From the NCBI RefSeq assembly GCF_000685095.1, contig NZ_BAYE01000003.1:452932-516931 (forward strand): DNA of 64,000 nucleotides. Direction: 5' to 3'. The notes beneath the pieces were generated by a model that was not told where the DNA came from, made no database searches, and saw only the letters and a program-made list of their open reading frames with translations. The translations under genes and the position numbers were made by a program. This DNA is from Paraburkholderia caledonica NBRC 102488. GTDB taxonomy: Bacteria > Pseudomonadota > Gammaproteobacteria > Burkholderiales > Burkholderiaceae. Within the stretch, counting starts at the first letter, position 1; each line of letters starts with the position of its first letter. This document shows positions 55,901-64,000 of this stretch, in pieces.

Positions 55901-56440
55901 TTATACCGGACTTTCCGCCGGTGCGGCGGACCCGCTCGTCGAATCGCTGACCGAGCCGGCAACCGAAGGGGCTAGCGAACCAGCAAGCGAAGCGGCGAAC
56001 GGCGCCGGCTGTGCAATCTGAAACCCGAAATCCCGTGCGACCCGCTTCGCAAGTTTCAGCACCGCGCGATCTTTTGACACGAGCCAGTCTGCGCGGGCGG
56101 CGTGCGCGAGTTCGAGAAATTTTTGATCGTCGCGGTCTTTGCATTTGGGCAGCGGACGCGAGTCTTCCGGCTCGGCGGCAAGTTCGACCATTTGTGCGAG
56201 CCGAGCGACGACGGCGAGCGCGGCGGACTTATCCACATTGCGACCGGCGAATTGTGGATAGTCCAGCACGTAGGTCAGTTCGGCGAGGCAGCGGGCGTCG
56301 ATCACTGCGGCGAGCGAGCCGTTTTCCAGCGCGGCGCGAATCGGACGCGTGTGCGGGTCGTCGAACACGAGAATATCGATCCACACATTTGAATCGAGAA
56401 CGACGCGCAAAGCGTCGTGTGAGGCATGGGAACCGGGCAT
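55901..56440 (-). CDS. PIN domain-containing protein, putative toxin family (TIGR00305-like)
   Basis: A 179-residue protein. Residues 10-145 form a PIN nuclease domain with the acidic positions visible: D16 in VVLDSNVWID, E in LAELTYVL, the CKDRDDQKFLELA block and WLVSKDRAVLKLAKR. The last 35 residues are a low-complexity Ser/Ala/Gly tail not part of the fold. PIN proteins cleave RNA, often as toxins. No antitoxin gene lies next to it: yaaA is divergent and the aminotransferase starts 124 bp past its stop. It may be a solitary housekeeping member. Confidence 0.87.
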   Translation of the reverse strand: MPGSHASHDALRVVLDSNVWIDILVFDDPHTRPIRAALENGSLAAVIDARCLAELTYVLDYPQFAGRNVDKSAALAVVARLAQMVELAAEPEDSRPLPKCKDRDDQKFLELAHAARADWLVSKDRAVLKLAKRVARDFGFQIAQPAPFAASLAGSLAPSVAGSVSDSTSGSAAPAESPV

Positions 56441-56497
56441 TCGTTACAATCTGGCTTTCGTCTTTGACCGCCAGGCACGGCGTGCCTGCAAGCCTCT

Positions 56498-57280
56498 ATG
56501 ATAATCGTTCTGTCGCCGGCGAAATCGCTCGACTACGAAACTCCACCGCACGTCAAGAAACACACGATCCCCGATTTCGTCGACGATGCCGCCGAATTGA
56601 TCGGCGGTTTGCGTCGTTTGTCGCCGCAGCAGATCGCTTCGCTAATGAGCATTTCCGACCAGTTGGCGCACCTCAATTTCGAGCGCTACGCGCAGTGGTC
56701 GCCGCGCTTCGGCACGGACAACGCGAAGCAGGCCGTGCTCGCGTTCAATGGCGACGTGTACGAGGGCTTCAACGCGAAGACGCTGTCCTCGGCAGATCTG
56801 GATTTTGCGCAGAATCATGTGCGCGTGTTGTCAGGTCTCTATGGTCTGCTGCGCCCGCTCGACCTGCTGCAGCCGTACCGGCTGGAAATGGGTACACGCC
56901 TGCCCAATCCGCGCGGCAAAGACCTTTACGCGTTCTGGGGCGAGCGGATCACGCAGGCGTTGAACGCCCAGTTGAAAAAGCGCGCTGCTAAATCCCGTGT
57001 GCTGGTGAATTGCGCGTCGGGCGAGTATTTCAAGTCGGTCAAACCGAAGCTGCTTGAAGCACCGGTCGTCACGCCCGTGTTCGAGGACTGGAAGGGCGGC
57101 CGCTACAAGATCATCAGCTTTCATGCGAAGCGGGCTCGCGGTTTGATGGCGCGCTACGCGGTAGAAAACCGCCTCGACGAGCCCGAACAACTGAAGGGGT
57201 TCGATTCTGAGGGCTATGCGTTCGACGCCGAAGCCTCGAACGATTCCACGTACGTATTTCGCCGCCGCGTCGCTGAATGA
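56498..57280 (+). CDS. yaaA: Peroxide stress protein YaaA
   Basis: A 260-residue member of the YaaA (DUF328) family. The hallmark start [16 protein letters not shown] and the conserved segments [31 protein letters not shown] and NCASGEYFK are all present. In E. coli YaaA lowers free intracellular iron during peroxide stress and binds DNA. Full family length. The gene is divergent from the PIN gene; a TACAAT at 56445-56450 could be its -10, without a clear -35. Confidence 0.95.
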   Translation: MIIVLSPAKSLDYETPPHVKKHTIPDFVDDAAELIGGLRRLSPQQIASLMSISDQLAHLNFERYAQWSPRFGTDNAKQAVLAFNGDVYEGFNAKTLSSADLDFAQNHVRVLSGLYGLLRPLDLLQPYRLEMGTRLPNPRGKDLYAFWGERITQALNAQLKKRAAKSRVLVNCASGEYFKSVKPKLLEAPVVTPVFEDWKGGRYKIISFHAKRARGLMARYAVENRLDEPEQLKGFDSEGYAFDAEASNDSTYVFRRRVAE

Positions 57281-57301
57281 GCGCGGTGCGCCCAACGGGG
57301 C

Positions 57302-57346
57302 GCCCAGCGGATTGCCGCCCAGCGGACTGCCGCCCAGCGGATTGCC
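57302..57346. repeat. 15-bp tandem repeat between yaaA and the M14 peptidase
   Basis: Three units of GCCCAGCGGAYTGCC (57302, 57317, 57332), the middle one with C for T, preceded by a degenerate copy (GCCCAACGGGGC). They lie 25 bp before the peptidase start codon and after the yaaA stop. Confidence 0.9.
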
Positions 57347-57371
57347 GCCCACATATGCAGGAAATGACATC

Positions 57372-58526
57372 ATGAGTTTATCGATTACGAGCAACTTCGA
57401 CGGCGGCGCAATCGAGGTGCTGTCTTGCGCCGAGGCCGGCAATATCCGCTTGCGCGTGCGGCCCGACAGCCACGCGGAGTTCGCGCAGTGGTTCTACTTC
57501 CGCCTCTCCGGCGCGGCGGGCGAGCGCTGCGTGATGGCCTTCGAGAATGCGGCGGCGTGCGCGTTCGCGGAAGGCTGGCGCGACTACCAGGCCGTCGCCA
57601 GCTACGACCGCGTGAACTGGTTTCGCGTGCCTACGTCGTACGACGGCCGTGTGCTGACGATCGATCACACGCCCGAATTCGATCGCATTTATTACGCGTA
57701 CTTCGAACCGTATAGCGAGGAACGCCACTCCGAGTTTCTCGGCGCAGTTCAACAGATGCCGCAGGCCACGCTTACTGAGTTGGGCAGGACCGTCGAAGGC
57801 CGGCCGGTGTCGCTGCTCACGCTCGGCACGCCGCAAACCGGCGACGTCGCAAGGAAAAAGATCTGGCTGATCGCGCGTCAGCATCCGGGCGAGACCATGG
57901 CCGAATGGTTCATCGAAGGACTCGTGAAGCGGCTGGTCGGTTGGGGCGATTGGGCGGGCGATCCGGTGGCGCGCAAACTGTACGACCACGCGGTGTTCTA
58001 CATTGTGCCGAACATGAATCCGGACGGCAGCGTGCGCGGCAACCTGCGCACCAATGCAGCCGGCGCCAACCTGAACCGTGAGTGGATGGAACCGGACGCC
58101 GCGCGCAGTCCCGAAGTGCTCGTAGTGCGTGACGCGATTCACGCAACCGGCTGCGACCTCTTTTTCGATATTCACGGCGATGAGGCGCTGCCTTACGTCT
58201 TCGTGGCCGGCTCGGAGATGCTGCCGGGATTCACTGAGCGACAAGGCGAGGAACAAAGAGCGTTCATCGAAGCGTTCAAACAGGCAAGCCCTGATTTCCA
58301 GAACGAGTACGGCTACGCCGCGAGCAAGTATCGCGAGGACGCGCTCAAGCTCGCTTCGAAATATATCGGCAACGAGTTTGGCTGCCTTTCATTGACGCTC
58401 GAGATGCCCTTCAAGGACAACGCCAACTTGCCGGACGAACGAGTGGGCTGGAACGGCGAGCGCAGCGCGTCGCTCGGCGCGGCAATGCTGCAGGCCATCT
58501 TGCGGCACGTAGAGACGTTCGCCTGA
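57372..58526 (+). CDS. M14 family metallocarboxypeptidase, cytosolic carboxypeptidase-like
   Basis: A 384-residue zinc carboxypeptidase without signal peptide. An N-terminal beta-sandwich (FAQWFYFRLSGAAGERCVMAFEN) precedes the peptidase domain. The zinc ligands are in RQHPGETMAEW (H-x-x-E) and FDIHGDEALPY (His), the substrate arginine in GNLRTNAAGANLNREW, and the catalytic glutamate in LTLEMPF. This architecture is that of cytosolic carboxypeptidases that remove C-terminal acidic residues; the bacterial substrate is unknown. The ATG at 57372 is chosen because the upstream frame runs through the 15-bp repeats. Confidence 0.93.
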   Translation: MSLSITSNFDGGAIEVLSCAEAGNIRLRVRPDSHAEFAQWFYFRLSGAAGERCVMAFENAAACAFAEGWRDYQAVASYDRVNWFRVPTSYDGRVLTIDHTPEFDRIYYAYFEPYSEERHSEFLGAVQQMPQATLTELGRTVEGRPVSLLTLGTPQTGDVARKKIWLIARQHPGETMAEWFIEGLVKRLVGWGDWAGDPVARKLYDHAVFYIVPNMNPDGSVRGNLRTNAAGANLNREWMEPDAARSPEVLVVRDAIHATGCDLFFDIHGDEALPYVFVAGSEMLPGFTERQGEEQRAFIEAFKQASPDFQNEYGYAASKYREDALKLASKYIGNEFGCLSLTLEMPFKDNANLPDERVGWNGERSASLGAAMLQAILRHVETFA

Positions 58527-58542
58527 GTTCGCCGCATCGACG

Positions 58543-58577
58543 AAGGCACACATGCATTGCGTGTGTGCCTTTTTTTT
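58543..58577 (+). terminator. Terminator after the M14 peptidase
   Basis: AAGGCACAC pairs with GTGTGCCTT around an 11-nt loop, followed by eight T residues. Confidence 0.88.
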
Positions 58578-58716
58578 GTTCGCTGGTCTGAACGGCCGGC
58601 GGGTTAATGCGCCTTACCGGTTTGCTGACAAGGGTCGCGAATTCGCTTGATTGTCGAATCTAGTAACGCTGCCATCGTGCATTACGGCTCGCACGATTCG
58701 CAGCCTTAGCTTGGTC

Positions 58717-59346
58717 CTAGTGCTTTTTCTTCGCGGGCGCAGTCTTGCTGGACGACTTGCCCGAAGTGCTTTTCGACGACTTCGCGGAACTCTTCTTCGC
58801 GCCTTTGCCGCTTGCCGCCTGCTTGCCCTTCGCCCCGCGATGCTTACCCGATGCTGCGCGCGACGTTGAGGGCTCGGAGCTGCGCGCCCGCGCCGGGGGC
58901 ACCGGATCGTTCCAGCTGAACGCCAGCATCTGCGCGCCGACATAGCCGCAGCGGAACTTCAGGTCGGCAGCGTCGCCCCCGCCGCTTTGACGGATACCGA
59001 GCCCTTCGACGGTGACGATGTTGTCGACCTTGACGCGTTGCTTGCCTTCGTCGAACGAATCGTTCCACGGTGTGATTGCGGCGTGCGCGCTGTCGAACGA
59101 ACTAGGTGGAAACTCGACATGATCGAACGCGGTCGAGGTGCTCGCGACAAAGTTGCCGTGTGCGGCGCAATCCGCGACGAGCGGATCGGCGTGCATTTCA
59201 TTGACAAATCTGTTGACGAGATCGTTGTGCTGTTCGAGTTGATCGGCGAATGCGGGCGCAGTGCATGCGAGTGAGAGGCTCGCTGCGAGTGTTGCCAACC
59301 GGCCGACCAGCCGCAGCAATCGGCGCGGTACGTTGGTGCAATCCAT
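58717..59346 (-). CDS. Secreted protein with Lys/Ser-rich tail (BspC-like)
   Basis: A 209-residue exported protein. The signal peptide (LLRLVGRLATLAASLSLACTAPAFA) precedes a globular part of about 120 residues with two or three cysteines (VADCAAHGNFV; LKFRCGYVGAQML) that may form a disulfide. After SWNDPVPPARAR, the last 55 residues consist almost only of Lys, Ser, Ala, Gly and Thr, a histone-H1-like tail. It resembles Burkholderia proteins labelled BspC-domain, an assignment made from memory. Function unknown. Confidence 0.75.
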   Translation of the reverse strand: MDCTNVPRRLLRLVGRLATLAASLSLACTAPAFADQLEQHNDLVNRFVNEMHADPLVADCAAHGNFVASTSTAFDHVEFPPSSFDSAHAAITPWNDSFDEGKQRVKVDNIVTVEGLGIRQSGGGDAADLKFRCGYVGAQMLAFSWNDPVPPARARSSEPSTSRAASGKHRGAKGKQAASGKGAKKSSAKSSKSTSGKSSSKTAPAKKKH

Positions 59347-59539
59347 CTAGTTCGTTAGGCGCTATCGAGACGTGAGGCACGTAAGATGCCTGGCGGCAGG
59401 GTTGAGTTCAATCGTGCCGCAATCATTTTTTTTTCGGCCGCGGTTTTCGCCGCGCTTTGCAATGCTGGGCGCGCGACTGAACGCATTGACGCGGCAAGCC
59501 CACCAGCACGTTGATCACGCATTGGGCGTTGCGTGGGTC

Positions 59540-60223
59540 TCACGTGCGCGGTCCGCCGAGGCGGTATCGCCGCACATCATAAGTGGTGACCCAGGCAGGG
59601 CGGTAGACGGCGATCAACGCCGTGGACATTCCCGTGAACCATGCCTCGCCGGTAGCGAGGAGAAGTACGCTGAGCGCGTAGCCTGCGGGCACGACGGTCA
59701 CTGAGCCGTCGGCGAGCGCCACGTGAACGCCGAGCGCCGCAGCCGCGGTGAGCGACACTGTGATAGCGGGCGACACGAAGCCTTGGCCGAAGATGAACAT
59801 GAAAAGATTACGCGGCAGCCACGCAATGCTCGCTCGCTGAAGCAATGTCGAGATGCCGACGGGCAGCGCGCCGAACACGAGGAAGGTGAGTGCGATGCCT
59901 TGCCACGGAGCGTCGAAGATCAGGCCGGCAAGGCCTGTGACCACAGCCATTGCAATCAATGCCAGCGCCCAGTCGAATAGCGTCACGACGAGGGTTGCGC
60001 CCAGCAGGTGCATGACCGTGCCGTCGTCGAGCCAGGCGTTGCTGGCCCACAGTACCGACAGGGCGACGATGATCGCCAGCCAGACATGCTGCAACGTGCC
60101 GTCTTGAAGTCGTTTGAAAGGATTTTTCCACAGCGCGAGCGCGACCGCTATCGCAGTGACGATCCAGCCACCGACAGCAATCCAGAACGGAAGCGGTGTG
60201 TAGAGGAAACCCATGAGTCTCAT
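59540..60223 (-). CDS. Energy-coupling factor (CbiM/NikM-like) transporter permease, orphan
   Basis: A 227-residue membrane protein with six or seven transmembrane segments (PFWIAVGGWIVTAIAVALALW; HVWLAIIVALSVLWASN; TLVVTLFDWALALIAMAVV and others). The N-terminal segment MGFLYTPLPF and overall layout match the CbiM-like substrate-capture component of nickel/cobalt ECF transporters, though the metal-binding N-terminal histidine (MHI/MHL) is absent. No CbiN, CbiQ, CbiO or cobalamin riboswitch is nearby. ATGs at 60223 and 60214 are both possible. Substrate unknown. Confidence 0.78.
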   Translation of the reverse strand: MRLMGFLYTPLPFWIAVGGWIVTAIAVALALWKNPFKRLQDGTLQHVWLAIIVALSVLWASNAWLDDGTVMHLLGATLVVTLFDWALALIAMAVVTGLAGLIFDAPWQGIALTFLVFGALPVGISTLLQRASIAWLPRNLFMFIFGQGFVSPAITVSLTAAAALGVHVALADGSVTVVPAGYALSVLLLATGEAWFTGMSTALIAVYRPAWVTTYDVRRYRLGGPRT

Positions 60224-60323
60224 ATTACTCGTTGGACGAGAAAAGGTGTGAGCGGATTCCATGCCAGCCGATGCGCGCACTGGCACAAATCGCGCATCAC
60301 GCACGTGACGCGCAGGCGTCAGA

Positions 60324-61202
60324 TCACGTGGAGCCTTCCGTGACCGGCCCGGAGGAGAGCTCCGCCGCGGGCGGGTCGTCGTAGGGCGTGCCCGGTTCGG
60401 CCACCATCGGCAACGGAGCAGTTGAATCGTTAGCGGACAGCGGGTACTGGAAGCGCCGCGCTGTGGCGCGCCGCAGCGGCACGGCGCCGGCCTCGCCCAT
60501 GACGGGCCGAAGCAAGCCTTCTGCGTTACTGCGCAGTACTTGCAAATGATTTGTCAGCCAACCGTTGTAAAGCGCGACAGCGGCGGCGCGATTGGGCGCG
60601 CCCAACTGCTGGAATATGCTGGTCAAATGAATTTTGACCGTGCCCTCGCTTATACCTAATGTACGCGCAATCATTTTGTTGGTACTTCCCATATGGACGC
60701 AGCGCATGATCTGCTCCTGGCGAGGCGAGAGTCCATTCGACAATCTGGGTCGGCGCGGTGGCGGGCTCTTCTCGTCAAACGGGCGGATAGCAGTATCCGC
60801 TGGGAGCGGAGGGTTGAGCGCCAGCGCGCCGGAAGGCACGTAGTGCCCGCCCAGCATCACCATTTCAAAGGCGCGCACGATCAGGCACGGATCGGTTTCG
60901 CGCGGCACGACGCCGAGCACACCCTCGTCCATGAGTTCGCTCACGACCTTCGGCGAAATTTTGTCCGTCAGCACTGCAATGCGCAGATCCGGGTAGTGGC
61001 TAAGCAGGTTGCGGATGTCGATGACCGACATCCAGTCCTGCCAGTCGACCACGAGCAGGTCGGGCCACTGACGTTTGAGCGTGCGCTCGACCTGGCGCCA
61101 GTCTTGTGCTTCGTTAAAACGCGCTAGCCGGTTGATTTGCCGTAACAGCGCCTTGAGGCCGTCGCGTCGTTCCGCGTCTGAGTTGAGTATCGAGAATCGC
61201 AT
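60324..61202 (-). CDS. LuxR/NarL-type response regulator with atypical receiver
   Basis: A 292-residue regulator. The receiver (residues 1-120) keeps an aspartate at D53 in DLLVVDW, but the usual N-terminal acidic pair is reduced (SDAERR) and the conserved lysine is arginine (GVVPRE). The C-terminal LuxR helix-turn-helix (LSPRQEQIMRCVHMGSTNKMI-ARTLGISEGTVKIHL) is canonical, followed by a 75-residue Pro/Ala-rich extension. CTGGAGACATGC before the ATG supports the start at 61202; an in-frame extension of 103 residues is rejected. No sensor kinase is adjacent. Confidence 0.88.
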   Translation of the reverse strand: MRFSILNSDAERRDGLKALLRQINRLARFNEAQDWRQVERTLKRQWPDLLVVDWQDWMSVIDIRNLLSHYPDLRIAVLTDKISPKVVSELMDEGVLGVVPRETDPCLIVRAFEMVMLGGHYVPSGALALNPPLPADTAIRPFDEKSPPPRRPRLSNGLSPRQEQIMRCVHMGSTNKMIARTLGISEGTVKIHLTSIFQQLGAPNRAAAVALYNGWLTNHLQVLRSNAEGLLRPVMGEAGAVPLRRATARRFQYPLSANDSTAPLPMVAEPGTPYDDPPAAELSSGPVTEGST

Positions 61203-61348
61203 GCATGTCTCCAGATGAATCGGGCGAAATGGCGCGATGCATTCGCCAGGCGTTGGGACCGGGCGGGTATGCGATGCGTCGCCGTTCCTATGATGACAAA
61301 TTCCCTGGGATTTGACGGCCTGTCCAAAAGGCATAGGAGAAATGACGT

Positions 61349-61376
61349 ACAAAAAACCCCGCTCGCGGCGGGGTTC
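61349..61376 (-). terminator. Terminator of the DUF2863 gene
   Basis: On the minus strand AACCCCGC, five-nt loop, GCGGGGTT followed by TTTTGTAC. It is 38 bp past the DUF2863 stop and upstream of the response regulator. Confidence 0.82.
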
Positions 61377-61413
61377 GTCATGGAACTGCGATACGCCGAA
61401 GGCGCGCGGCGTC

Positions 61414-62628
61414 CTAGTGGAAGTGCGGTTGCGCGGGTTCGGCGTCTTCGGGCATTTCCGCGTGGACGATTTCGCCGAGCGGATCGGCGTACAACGGGAC
61501 GCCGCAGTCATCGCAATATTCAGGCTCGAATCGTCCGGCGTGGCGGCGCACGTCCGTCACGCCGGTTTCCTTGAGGAGCGCGACGATTTCTTCGAGGGGA
61601 GCGTCGGGCGGCGCCGTTTCCTGCGGCTCTTCGTCAATGCCGGCCTCGCCATTTTCACGGCCATACAGCGGCCATACGACGCCGTAGATCACCTCATTGC
61701 TGCCGCGGCGCGTAAAGCCGACACGGTATTCGTCGATGCGGCGCTCGCCGAACCCGGCAACCACCGCGCGCAGGTCCTGCGGAGCGGCGCCAATTGTGTC
61801 GAACAGATAACGCACGGCAGTGCGCACCGTGTGAGGGCGCACGCGTTCGTCGGCGTCGCGGCATGCCGAGTAGTAGGCATCCGGCAACAGACACTCGAAC
61901 TCGCAACCAGGCAGCACCAGCGACAGGTTCGCACCGCCTTGCGTCGCCCATTGCTCGAGGCACTGCCCTCGTTCGATGCGGGTTCCGTGCTCTTCTTCTT
62001 GCCAGCGAAACGTAGGCTCGCCGACGGGCGCCGCGACCACGGCGAGCAGGAAGCGCGGGTCGGCGAGAATCGGCGAGGTTTCCGGCAGTTCGCCGAAGTT
62101 CAGCTTGAGGCTGCCACCGGCCATGGCTGCTTGTGCAAGCTGCTGGGCAATGCGCCATGTTTCGACGTGGTGCCGCGGCAGTTGGTCGATGCTGTAAAGG
62201 AACGGCGCCATGGCGACACGCGTGTTCGCTGCGAGCACGTGAGCCTGCAGGTGCGCACGCAACGCGTCGGCGGCATCGACTTTAAGCGGCCCGGATGGAA
62301 TCATGTAGCGAGTCCACGCGAGGATGGGCGCCGCAATCAGCAATGCCTCATAGGCCACGCCTTCGTGCTCGACGACGAACGATTCGCTGTGCGTTTCCGC
62401 CATGTCGGCGAGCGCCCCATAAGCATCGGGATGATTCTGCTGCAGATGGTCGAGGGCTGCGTCGAGCGTAGTCTGATTGGCGTTGCGCACGATCTTGGCC
62501 AGCAGCGCGTCGAGTTTTGCTTCCCAGAAGCGGTCCTCGGTGCGGCTGCCCGACGCGAAAAGCGCGAGCGAGAGACCGACAAGCTTGTCGGCATCGGGGG
62601 GGAGACGTTTGGCGATTCGCGAGCGCAT
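61414..62628 (-). CDS. DUF2863 family protein
   Basis: A 404-residue, probably cytoplasmic protein with no signal peptide or membrane segment. The N-terminus RIAKRLPPDADKLVGLSLAL and the C-terminal CDDCGVPLYADPLGEIVH, with a paired-cysteine C-x2-C site, identify DUF2863, restricted to betaproteobacteria. The cysteine pair could bind zinc. Function unknown. The ATG at 62628 is preferred to an in-frame GTG seven codons upstream; neither has a strong ribosome binding site. Confidence 0.87.
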   Translation of the reverse strand: MRSRIAKRLPPDADKLVGLSLALFASGSRTEDRFWEAKLDALLAKIVRNANQTTLDAALDHLQQNHPDAYGALADMAETHSESFVVEHEGVAYEALLIAAPILAWTRYMIPSGPLKVDAADALRAHLQAHVLAANTRVAMAPFLYSIDQLPRHHVETWRIAQQLAQAAMAGGSLKLNFGELPETSPILADPRFLLAVVAAPVGEPTFRWQEEEHGTRIERGQCLEQWATQGGANLSLVLPGCEFECLLPDAYYSACRDADERVRPHTVRTAVRYLFDTIGAAPQDLRAVVAGFGERRIDEYRVGFTRRGSNEVIYGVVWPLYGRENGEAGIDEEPQETAPPDAPLEEIVALLKETGVTDVRRHAGRFEPEYCDDCGVPLYADPLGEIVHAEMPEDAEPAQPHFH

Positions 62629-62876
62629 AAATCCGGAAGTTGGGTGCACAGAACCTTTTATTGTAGTCGTTTCCGTGGCGCCATATTGTTTGGCGCGCGG
62701 TGCGCGTGAAAAATCGGACCGTCGGCGTATGTTCGATCGTGCTTCGGTCGTTAATTCGTCAAATAATGTAAGCGGGTCAGCTACCGAAAGTGGCTTTTGT
62801 ATACTGGCCGACTTGACGGGCGCCGAACGCGGCGTTCGTACTTGTCGCCTCGGTCTGGCGTAACGGGAGATTCATT

Positions 62877-63992
62877 GTGAAATCGGACCAACTGATTGAA
62901 CGCCTCGCCGCGGTGTTCGCGCTGATCGTCCTGGTGGGCGGCTCGTTATTGGTCCTTGCGCCATTCACGACTGCTTTACTGTGGGGCGCAATTCTCAGCT
63001 ATAGCTCCTGGGGGCTCTACCGCAGGCTGACCGCGGCGCTTGGCGGCAGGCGCAAGTGGGCCGCTACGTTGATTGTGTTCATTATTCTGATCGTGGTGCT
63101 GGGGCCGTTCGTCTACGCGGGGTTTGCGTTCGGTGCGCATGTTCACGACATCGTCGCTCTGGTTCAAAGGTTGTTCGAAGCAGGTTTGCCGGATTTGCCG
63201 CCTTGGGTGGCGCGGGTTCCGGTGATCGGGTCGAGCATCCAAAGTTTCTGGGAGCGTCTGACAAGCAGCAACTCCGAACTGATCGCTCAGTTGCGTACGC
63301 TTGCGGCGCCGGCCGGCAAGTGGATCCTTGCGGCAGCCATTGCTGTCACGCACGGTCTGGGGCTATTGGCGCTGAGCATTGTGCTGGCTTTTTTCTTTTA
63401 TACCGGGGGAGAGGGTGCGGGCGCATGGTTGAACGCGGGCATGCGGCGTATCGCCGGCGACCGTGCCGACTACCTGCTAGCGCTCGCGGGCAGTACGGTC
63501 AAGGGCGTCGTCTATGGAATCCTGGGCACTGCGCTTGTTCAGGGCATTCTTGCCGGGTTCGGCTGCTGGATAGCTGGCGTGCCGGCGCCTGCATTGCTTG
63601 GTCTAGCGACGTTTTTCCTGTCCGTAATCCCGGGGGGGCCCGTGATCGTATGGTTGCCGGCGGCAATCTGGCTCTACCACGGCGGTGCGACAGGATGGGC
63701 GCTCTTCCTAGTGGTTTGGGGCGTGCTCGTTGTCGGCATGTCCGATAACGTTATTAAGCCGATTCTGATCGGCAAGAGCAGCGACATGCCGTTGATCCTT
63801 GTCATGCTGGGTATTCTGGGTGGCGCGTTTGCTTTCGGCTTCCTCGGGGTTTTCATTGGGCCGACTTTGCTCGCAGTCGCGTACACGGTGCTGCACGACT
63901 GGACTATCGGAGCGACGGCTGGCGGTACGTTGGTGCCGGGTGCCAAACCTGCTGTGGCGGAAGAAGTTGGCCGCATAGAAAAGACGCCTTGA
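62877..63992 (+). CDS. AI-2E family transporter (PerM/YdiK-like)
   Basis: A 371-residue membrane protein with seven or eight transmembrane segments. Early segments LAAVFALIVLVGGSLLVLAPF and LIVFIILIVVLGPFVYAGF, a large loop, then the diagnostic KGVVYGILGTALVQGILAGFGCWIAG, and DNVIKPILIGKSSDMPLILVMLGILGG (in pieces) near the end place it in the AI-2E transporter family. Substrates of this family vary and are mostly unproven. Translation starts at GTG 62877 with GGGAG upstream. The gene is complete; only 8 bp of the window remain after its stop. The 62629-62876 gap holds no recognised gene. Confidence 0.92.
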   Translation: MKSDQLIERLAAVFALIVLVGGSLLVLAPFTTALLWGAILSYSSWGLYRRLTAALGGRRKWAATLIVFIILIVVLGPFVYAGFAFGAHVHDIVALVQRLFEAGLPDLPPWVARVPVIGSSIQSFWERLTSSNSELIAQLRTLAAPAGKWILAAAIAVTHGLGLLALSIVLAFFFYTGGEGAGAWLNAGMRRIAGDRADYLLALAGSTVKGVVYGILGTALVQGILAGFGCWIAGVPAPALLGLATFFLSVIPGGPVIVWLPAAIWLYHGGATGWALFLVVWGVLVVGMSDNVIKPILIGKSSDMPLILVMLGILGGAFAFGFLGVFIGPTLLAVAYTVLHDWTIGATAGGTLVPGAKPAVAEEVGRIEKTP

Positions 63993-64000
63993 ATAAGGGC

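Noticed and set aside
60224..60323. Cobalamin riboswitch before the CbiM-like gene
   Set aside because: Only 100 bp separate it from the neighbouring gene and no conserved B12-box is seen.

Overview
The window looks like a chromosomal, mostly housekeeping segment of a high-GC betaproteobacterium of the order Burkholderiales, most likely Paraburkholderia or Burkholderia. The evidence is the gene order (rpsO, pnp, quinone oxidoreductase, tpiA, secG, tRNA-Leu, nuoA-N, DUF2818), family-specific proteins such as DUF1178, DUF2863, DUF2818, DUF3106 and DUF3619, and uniformly GC-rich codon use. I see no insertion sequence, prophage, CRISPR array or rRNA. Genus assignment is an inference.

Layout. 0.1-7.6 kb, minus strand: an SDR oxidoreductase, a LOG-family phosphoribohydrolase, a TetR regulator, diacylglycerol kinase, a glycosyltransferase with an LpxH-like phosphoesterase, and an ECF sigma / DUF3619 / DUF3106 / RDD cassette. 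8-15.2 kb, plus strand: branched-chain amino acid and phospholipid synthesis (ilvI, ilvH, ilvC; psd, pssA; leuA), with good promoters ahead of ilvI and leuA. 15.3-18.4 kb, minus strand: a SulP transporter with a beta-carbonic anhydrase, and a lipoprotein. 18.5-25.6 kb, plus strand: an ABC substrate-binding protein, rpsO, pnp, a quinone oxidoreductase, tpiA and secG. A tRNA-Leu(GAG) with its own promoter and terminator follows. 26-42 kb: the complete 14-gene complex I operon plus a DUF2818 gene and a NUDIX hydrolase.

42.3-54.5 kb is the accessory and most interesting part. A HicA-like small protein and an HTH protein form a two-gene unit behind a perfect 16-bp palindrome. DUF1178 is followed by two acyl-CoA dehydrogenases and two MaoC hydratases. 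On the minus strand an operon encodes 3-hydroxyacyl-CoA dehydrogenase, enoyl-CoA hydratase, a histidine phosphatase, an APH-type kinase and an ACAD10/11-type acyl-CoA dehydrogenase. The last two resemble the kinase and dehydrogenase that convert 4-hydroxyacyl-CoA to enoyl-CoA. Similar palindromes (GNACG-N2-CGTNC) lie in front of both fatty-acid operons, and a more degenerate copy lies in front of the distant TetR gene, suggesting one acyl-CoA-responsive regulon.

54.6-64 kb: a methionine-type aminotransferase, a PIN-domain protein, yaaA, an M14 carboxypeptidase, a secreted protein with a Lys/Ser-rich tail, an orphan CbiM-like permease, a NarL-type regulator with an atypical receiver, DUF2863 and an AI-2E family transporter that ends just inside the window.
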